Below, one piece after another: positions 59,578 to 64,000 of a DNA stretch of 64,000 nt. Below the pieces are notes generated by a model, which searched no databases, was not told the DNA's origin, and worked only from the letters and a program-made list of their open reading frames with translations. Both the position numbers and the translations under genes were made by a program. This stretch comes from an uncultured Pseudoflavonifractor sp. (lineage in GTDB: Bacteria; Bacillota; Clostridia; Oscillospirales; Oscillospiraceae), in assembly GCA_947425785.1 (NCBI GenBank), contig CANEAY010000002.1, forward strand, positions 1 through 64,000, given 5' to 3'. Positions within the stretch are counted from its first letter, which is position 1; every line of letters begins with the position of its first letter.

Positions 59578-60132
59578 GTGACCTATGAGATGTCTGTGGC
59601 GGGGCTGAAGCGGGCGCTGCCCCTGTGCCCCCTGAACGAGGATATGATGATCGCCGCCTTTGTGATCTTCGGCGACGTGGAGCTGACCTGCGCCTGCGCC
59701 GGGGCCCTTTTGAAGAAGGCCCCGGAGTTTGACTACATGGTGGCCCCCGAGGCCAAGGCCATCCCCCTCATCCATGAGATGGCCCGGCAGAGCGGCCGCA
59801 ACGACTACTTCCTGGTGCGCAAGGCCCCCAAGCTCTACATGGACGGGGTCTTTGAGGTGGAGGACCGCTCCATCACCACCCAGGGGGTGCAGAAGCTCTA
59901 TATGGATGGGGCGGACGCCAAGAAGATGAAGGGCAAGCGCATCCTGATCCTGGACGACGTGATCTCTACCGGCGGTTCTTTGGCGGCGGTGGAGAAGCTG
60001 GTGGAGATGGCTGGGGGCAATGTGGTGGGCCGCATGGCCATCCTGGCCGAAGGGGAGGCCGCCGGACGCAAGGACATCCTCTTTTTGGAGAAGCTGCCCC
60101 TCTTCAATGCCAAGGGGGAGCCTCTGGACTGA
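59578..60132 (+). CDS. Phosphoribosyltransferase-family protein (adenine-PRTase-like)
   Basis: A type I phosphoribosyltransferase of about 184 residues that should join a purine base or orotate to PRPP. The PRPP loop is KRILILDDVISTGGSLAAVEKLV (about residues 122-144); the hood region has YMVAPEAKAIPLIHEMAR and FLVRKAPKLYMDG. It looks closest to adenine phosphoribosyltransferase-like paralogues, but substrate choice is not certain. GTG 59578 is chosen with GGAGC 8 bp upstream; TTG 59575 is equally possible. It is divergent from the riboswitch-controlled purine permease, which supports a purine-salvage role. Confidence 0.82.
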   Translation: MTYEMSVAGLKRALPLCPLNEDMMIAAFVIFGDVELTCACAGALLKKAPEFDYMVAPEAKAIPLIHEMARQSGRNDYFLVRKAPKLYMDGVFEVEDRSITTQGVQKLYMDGADAKKMKGKRILILDDVISTGGSLAAVEKLVEMAGGNVVGRMAILAEGEAAGRKDILFLEKLPLFNAKGEPLD

Positions 60133-60146
60133 ATCAAGGGATAAAG

Positions 60147-60175
60147 AAGGCCGTCAGCTTATGCTGACGGCCTTT
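60147..60175. terminator. Terminator between the phosphoribosyltransferase and signal peptidase genes
   Basis: AAGGCCGTCAGC (60147-60158) pairs with GCTGACGGCCTT (60163-60174), loop TTAT, T-tract after. Convergent genes share it. Confidence 0.9.
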
Positions 60176-60183
60176 TTGTGCCT

Positions 60184-60771
60184 TTATTCGATGGGGCCAA
60201 AGTCCCCGCCCCGGAAGGGGAATACCACCCACAGGGCCTTGCCCAGGACGTACCGCTCGTCCACCGTGCCCAAGGATTCGTGGCGGGAGTCAGAGGAGTG
60301 GTTGCGGTTGTCCCCCATGACGAAGATGGAGCCCTCCGGCACCTCCACGTCGGAGATGGACATTTCCGGGCTGATGGGGGAGGTCATGATCTCGTTGATA
60401 TAGGGCTCGTCCAGGGCAACACCGTCCACATAGACCGCGCCGGCACCGTAATCTATCGTCACATGTTGTCCGCCGGTGGCGATGACCCGCTTGACGATGG
60501 GGTCATTCATAAAGGAATCCTTCCGCAGTACCACCACGTCCCCCTGCCGGGGGGTGTAGCCGATGGACTGGAGGAGCATCAGGTCTCCCTCGTGAAGGGT
60601 GGGCACCATGGAGGAGCCCTTCACCTCAATGACCCGGCCCACCAGGGCAAAGAGGAGGATGAGAAAGATGAGGACAGAGACAAGGGTCTGTGTCCAGTAA
60701 AAAAGATCCAACTTAAAGGAGCCCTTCTCCTCCTCCGGGGTCTCGTTGGGGTTCAATGCCTCGTCAGCCAT
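60184..60771 (-). CDS. lepB: Signal peptidase I
   Basis: It removes signal peptides from exported proteins at the outer face of the membrane. The 195-residue, single-helix form is the usual Gram-positive type: cytoplasmic acidic N-terminus, helix at about 27-48, box B VKGSSMVPTLHEGD (catalytic Ser near residue 54), box D NDPIVKRVIATGG (catalytic Lys) and box E FVMGDNRNHSSDSRHESLG. With three large SLH proteins in this window, it is a plausible processing enzyme for them. The start has AAAAGGAG upstream. Confidence 0.95.
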   Translation of the reverse strand: MADEALNPNETPEEEKGSFKLDLFYWTQTLVSVLIFLILLFALVGRVIEVKGSSMVPTLHEGDLMLLQSIGYTPRQGDVVVLRKDSFMNDPIVKRVIATGGQHVTIDYGAGAVYVDGVALDEPYINEIMTSPISPEMSISDVEVPEGSIFVMGDNRNHSSDSRHESLGTVDERYVLGKALWVVFPFRGGDFGPIE

Positions 60772-60825
60772 GGGATCAACTCCTTTTCGGGGCGAAAGAG
60801 CCCCGCGTACTCATGTCGAGTGACT

Positions 60826-60854
60826 ATTATAGCCCAAACGATGGGAAAATGCAA
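60826..60854 (-). promoter_or_regulatory. Sigma-A promoter of signal peptidase I
   Basis: Minus strand TTGCAT (60854-60849), 17-bp spacer, TATAAT (60831-60826). Confidence 0.75.
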
Positions 60855-60859
60855 CCTTT

Positions 60860-63082
60860 TCAAAGGGTGACCAGGGTCACATTCTTATCCCGGAGCATCT
60901 CTGCCTCCCGGCTGTGGCAGGTGAAGAGGAGCACCTGCCGTTCCCCGGCCAGCTCCAGAAGGCAGTCCAGGGCCAGCCTGGCCCGGTGGTCGTCGAAGGC
61001 GGCCAGGACGTCGTCCAGCAGGATGGGGCAGGGTTCGTCGCCGGGAAGCACCAGCTCACACATGGCAAGGCGCATGGCCAGGTAGAGCTGTTCCGCCGCG
61101 CCCACGGAGAGGGAGAGATCCTGGCGGGGGGCGGCGTCCTCCGGGGCCTGGGCCAGGGCCTGGAACTGACGGGTGAGGGCGGCTTTGTCGTACCTGCCGC
61201 CGGTGAGGGTGGAGAGGAAGGCCCCGGCTTTGGCGTTGACGGCGGGGGAGAACCGCTCCCGGAGAAGGGAATCGGCACACTTCAGGCCGTCCAGAGCGGC
61301 GGCGATGGCATCATACTCCCCCCGGCGCAGTTCCAGCTGTTCCAGGAGCTGACTGCGGCGGGCCTCCAGCTCCGCCGGGTCGCCCTGGGAGGAGAGCTCT
61401 CCCTGGAGCCGGGCGGCGTTGGCGGCGGAGCGCTCCAGCTCTCCGCTGACGGCGTTCAGCCGGGCGGCCAGCTCTCCGGCGTCCCCGGCCAGGGACACCA
61501 CAGCGGCGGGGGCGGCGGCGCCCCGGGGGGAGGGGAGGGCGGTGAGGAGCCGCTCTGCTGCCTCCATCTTGGCCTGGGCCAGCCGGAGGGTCTCCCCCTG
61601 CTGAAGGGCGCGGGAGAGGGCGGCGGAGACCCCGAAGGGGTCGGTGACCTCGGGAGCGAAGGGGTGGACGAAATCTAAGAGCTGGGCGGTGAGCTCCTGC
61701 CGCTGGGCGGCGAGCTTGTCCCGCTCGGCCTCCACGCTTTGAAGCTGGCGCTCCGCCTCCTGAAGGGCGGTCATCTTTTGGCTGTACTCGGCACCCCGGG
61801 TGAGAATGTCCTCCGGGCTCTGGGCCTGGTAGCGCTCCATGAGGGTGGCCAGCCGCTTTTTCTTTCCCCGGCCCATGAGCCAAAGGGGCAGGGCCACCAG
61901 GGCCCAGCCTGCCAGAGAGCCCAGGAGCAGGGCGGGGACGGAGAAGGTCTCTCCCCGGGCAAGACGGGCGATGAGGATGCCCGCGACGGAACCCACCGGC
62001 ACACCCAGAAGGGAGAGGAGGGAGGGGCCGCTCTTTTGCAGAGTGACGGTCTGGTCGTGGTCGGCCTGGGCCTTGGCGGCGGCCTGGGCGGCGTCCCAGC
62101 CGGAGAAGAAGGGGTCGGCCTGGACGGCCTTCCGGGCCTCGTCCACCTTGGCCTGGGCCTCGGGCACCGCCTTTTCCGCTATGCGCACATTGGTCTCCAG
62201 GGTGTGAAGGTAGGACAGATCCCCCTGGGCCCGGCGCAGCTCCCCGGCGGGGGGGAGAGCCCCCGCAGTGGCCTGGGCGGCCCGGAGGGCCTCCAGGGCG
62301 GCGTCGTAGTCCGCCTGGGCCACATCCCGGCGCTGGAGCTGGGCGGCCTGCTGCTGGGCGGTGTGGGCCTGGAGCTGGCCCTCCAACTGGGCCTTTTGGG
62401 CCTGAAGGGCCTCCTGCTCCTGACGGGCGGCCTGGGCCTGCCGGAGAAGCCCGCCCTGCCGGGCGATGGCGGCCTCCACTTGCTCCAACTCATTTTCCAG
62501 ATCGGGGAGGATGCCCACCCGGCTGTTGACCTTGCGCCGGTTGAGCCAATCCTTCAGCCGCCGTTCCACCTGGGAGAAGGATACGTCCTCCTCCCCGGAG
62601 GTGGCCAGGGCGGCCACCCGCCGCTCCAGGTCGGCGCTGGGGGTGAGGGTGATCTCCCCCTGATGGACGAAGGCGGTGCGCTCAAAGACCTCCCGGGAGA
62701 CACCCAGCAGCTTCTCCCCACAGTTCTCCGCCGTCAGGCCGGGGACATCCTCCTGGGTGGCAGACCACCGGGCAGAGAAGCTCCCCCAGGGGACGCTCCC
62801 CTTGGGGCCACGGTATATAGTTATTTCGCGGCCCTGCCAGAGAAGCTCCAGAGTGCCCTCCATGGGGGCCCCGGACCAGGGCTGGTAGCGGTTCTTTTCC
62901 GCCAGGTAGCCCGCCTTGTCCCGGTCGCGCTGGGGAAAGCCGTAGAGCATGGCCCGGAGGAAGGCGCACCAGGTGGACTTGCCCCCCTCGTTGTGGGCCT
63001 GGATGAGGGTGAGGCCCTCTCCGGGGGTAAGGGTGGCCTTTTCCAGCGAACCAAAGGAGGCGGTCATTTTCAGTATCTTCAT
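60860..63082 (-). CDS. SbcC-like AAA ATPase with central membrane hairpin (YhaN-type)
   Basis: A 740-residue ATPase of the SMC/Rad50 group that partners a metallophosphoesterase nuclease. The N-terminal lobe has Walker A in LIQAHNEGGKSTWCAFLRAM (residues about 27-45); two long coiled coils rich in Ala/Gln/Glu follow; the C-terminal lobe has LSVGAAEQLYLAMRLAMCEL (ABC signature) and CPILLDDVLAAFDDHRA (Walker B). Between the coiled coils, where SbcC/Rad50 has a zinc hook, are two hydrophobic helices (GSVAGILIARLARGET and ALLLGSLAGWALVALPLWLM). This matches Bacillus YhaN and would tether the complex to the membrane. ATG 63082 overlaps the stop of the nuclease gene (ATGA), so translation is coupled. 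Confidence 0.85.
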   Translation of the reverse strand: MKILKMTASFGSLEKATLTPGEGLTLIQAHNEGGKSTWCAFLRAMLYGFPQRDRDKAGYLAEKNRYQPWSGAPMEGTLELLWQGREITIYRGPKGSVPWGSFSARWSATQEDVPGLTAENCGEKLLGVSREVFERTAFVHQGEITLTPSADLERRVAALATSGEEDVSFSQVERRLKDWLNRRKVNSRVGILPDLENELEQVEAAIARQGGLLRQAQAARQEQEALQAQKAQLEGQLQAHTAQQQAAQLQRRDVAQADYDAALEALRAAQATAGALPPAGELRRAQGDLSYLHTLETNVRIAEKAVPEAQAKVDEARKAVQADPFFSGWDAAQAAAKAQADHDQTVTLQKSGPSLLSLLGVPVGSVAGILIARLARGETFSVPALLLGSLAGWALVALPLWLMGRGKKKRLATLMERYQAQSPEDILTRGAEYSQKMTALQEAERQLQSVEAERDKLAAQRQELTAQLLDFVHPFAPEVTDPFGVSAALSRALQQGETLRLAQAKMEAAERLLTALPSPRGAAAPAAVVSLAGDAGELAARLNAVSGELERSAANAARLQGELSSQGDPAELEARRSQLLEQLELRRGEYDAIAAALDGLKCADSLLRERFSPAVNAKAGAFLSTLTGGRYDKAALTRQFQALAQAPEDAAPRQDLSLSVGAAEQLYLAMRLAMCELVLPGDEPCPILLDDVLAAFDDHRARLALDCLLELAGERQVLLFTCHSREAEMLRDKNVTLVTL

Positions 63083-64000
63083 GGCGTATCCTCCCCGTTT
63101 TCCAAGGCGGCAAGGCCGTAACGCACCGCCTTTTCCAGGGTGGCGCGCTCCGTCCCCTGGGCGGCGTCGATGCGGCGGCGCATCTCCCGGAGGAAGAGGC
63201 CGGTGAGGCTGTCCTCCCCTTCCCGGGCCCACAGGTCTTGGGGCACCCGGGTGTGATCCCGGGCCGTCAGGGCCCAGCGGTAGGGCCTGGCGGCGGCCAG
63301 GAGGCCGCTCAAGTCCAGGGCCGGGGCCTCCCCGGTGAGGATCAGGCGGCAGACGTCGTCGGCCCTGCCCTGGGAGAGGGCTTGGGCCACCGCCTGGGCG
63401 GGGTCTTTCCCCGTCAGGTCGCACTCCAGGATTTCATACCGGCGGCGGCACAGGGGGAGGAAGTCCGCCGTCACTGCCCGGTCGTCGGCGATGGTGACCC
63501 ACAGGGCACCCTTGTCCCCCAGTTCGTCAAAGCCACGGCCTTCGGCGCAGCCGGGGTAGGCCCAATATGTACCGCCCTCCCGCCGGAGACCGGAGCAGGC
63601 GTGGACATGGCCCAGGGCCAGGTAGGTGAGGCCGCTCCCGGCGATCTCCTGCCGGGAGATGGAGCCGTACCGGCCCGTGCCCTCCACGTCGCCGTGACAG
63701 ACCATCACCGAGGGCTTGTCCGATGGGGCGGTACGGAAGGAGGAGAGGGGGGAGTCGTCCCGGAACTGGCCGGTGAAGGCGCAGCCATAGAGCTCTAAGT
63801 CGGGCAGTGCGATGCGCTGGGGGGCGCTGTCCCGGAAAATGGTCACATTTTTGGGCCAGAAGTCGGCGGCGTAGAGGGAGGAGGGGGTGTAAAAGTCGTG
63901 ATTGCCCGGGGCAATGGCCACCGGGGCGGGGATGCGAGCCAGGGCGGCGGCCAGGGTCTGGGCGGTCTCCCGGTAAGTCTGGGCGGAGTCCAAAAGGTCG
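63079..64000 (-). CDS. Metallophosphoesterase nuclease, YhaO/SbcD-like (5' end outside window)
   Basis: The partner nuclease of the ATPase gene that follows it. At the right edge of the window the frame opens with DLLDSAQTY, the second metal-binding motif (GDLLD-type), so the first motif and start codon lie beyond base 64000. Inside are IPAPVAIAPGNHDFYTP (GNHD motif), CHGDVEG and YLALGHVHA (GHxH motif), together giving the di-metal site of the calcineurin-like family. The remaining C-terminal part has capping-type sequence with RRRYEILECDL. It is the first gene of a two-gene unit, with a 4-bp overlap. A role in DNA end processing or repair is inferred from the SbcCD/YhaNO pairing. Confidence 0.87.
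   Translation of the reverse strand, partial: DLLDSAQTYRETAQTLAAALARIPAPVAIAPGNHDFYTPSSLYAADFWPKNVTIFRDSAPQRIALPDLELYGCAFTGQFRDDSPLSSFRTAPSDKPSVMVCHGDVEGTGRYGSISRQEIAGSGLTYLALGHVHACSGLRREGGTYWAYPGCAEGRGFDELGDKGALWVTIADDRAVTADFLPLCRRRYEILECDLTGKDPAQAVAQALSQGRADDVCRLILTGEAPALDLSGLLAAARPYRWALTARDHTRVPQDLWAREGEDSLTGLFLREMRRRIDAAQGTERATLEKAVRYGLAALENGEDTP

Noticed and set aside
1..64000. Prophage, insertion sequence, tRNA or rRNA genes
   Set aside because: No integrase, transposase, terminal inverted repeats, cloverleaf or rRNA sequence was seen; most gaps are short and filled with promoters and terminators.

Overview
This 64 kb window looks like the chromosome of a spore-forming, GC-rich clostridium. 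The evidence is sporulation genes (spoIID, yabP, yabQ), SLH-anchored surface proteins, intrinsic terminators with clean U-tracts, sigma-A promoters with 17-bp spacers, many GTG starts, strong G/C third-position bias, and no rRNA, tRNA, CRISPR array or intact insertion sequence. The Oscillospiraceae (Flavonifractor/Lawsonibacter-like) are my best guess; that is inference, since no marker gene was compared.

Layout. Bases 1-454 hold the 3' end of a Pro/Thr/Glu-repeat protein. Bases 451-19497 encode one 6348-residue secreted protein made of InlB-type repeats, Ig-like modules and three C-terminal SLH domains. 19.6-25.6 kb: a sensor kinase with no response regulator beside it, citrate synthase, SpoIID, LrgAB and an NhaC-type antiporter. 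25.8-31.6 kb: an FAD-dependent dehydrogenase, MnmE behind an AT-rich region with DnaA-box-like sites, a small orphan gene, a zinc-ribbon membrane protein, dCMP deaminase and a duplicated ABC-type-IV membrane protein. 31.7-36.6 kb: a second SLH protein, a candidate 6S-like RNA, RNase Y and an iron-sulfur aldo/keto reductase. 36.7-44 kb: a PfoR-like protein, biotin ligase, the classic yabP-yabQ-divIC-yabR cluster, a TetR/MFS efflux pair with matching operators, and pyruvate kinase. 44-50 kb: an O-acylation cluster (DHHW, MBOAT, acyltransferase-3, VOC protein) and MtaB. 50-57.8 kb: a nucleotidase/ACT/UPF0210 operon, an unassigned structured non-coding region, an XRE regulator, a third SLH protein, Pgi and a small P-loop protein. 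57.8-64 kb: a purine permease behind a purine riboswitch, a phosphoribosyltransferase, signal peptidase I and an SbcCD-like (YhaN/YhaO) pair cut by the window edge.

How the genes fit together. Three separate SLH proteins, signal peptidase I and the O-acylation cluster all point to a decorated S-layer envelope. Pgi and Pyk serve glycolysis. The riboswitch-controlled permease and the neighbouring phosphoribosyltransferase form a purine-salvage pair. MnmE and MtaB modify tRNA. 

The most unusual signals are: (1) the 202-nt rod-shaped RNA at about 33590-33791 with its own promoter and terminator; (2) a 15-bp repeat, AGTT(G/T)ACATAATATT, resembling the XerD half of dif, found near mnmE and four times inside mtaB; (3) the folded non-coding region at 52240-52500; (4) the giant protein, with recent internal duplication, a compositionally foreign N-terminal segment, and complete absence of TTA, CTA and TCA codons over 17.8 kb; (5) a yabQ frame that runs 227 bp into divIC.
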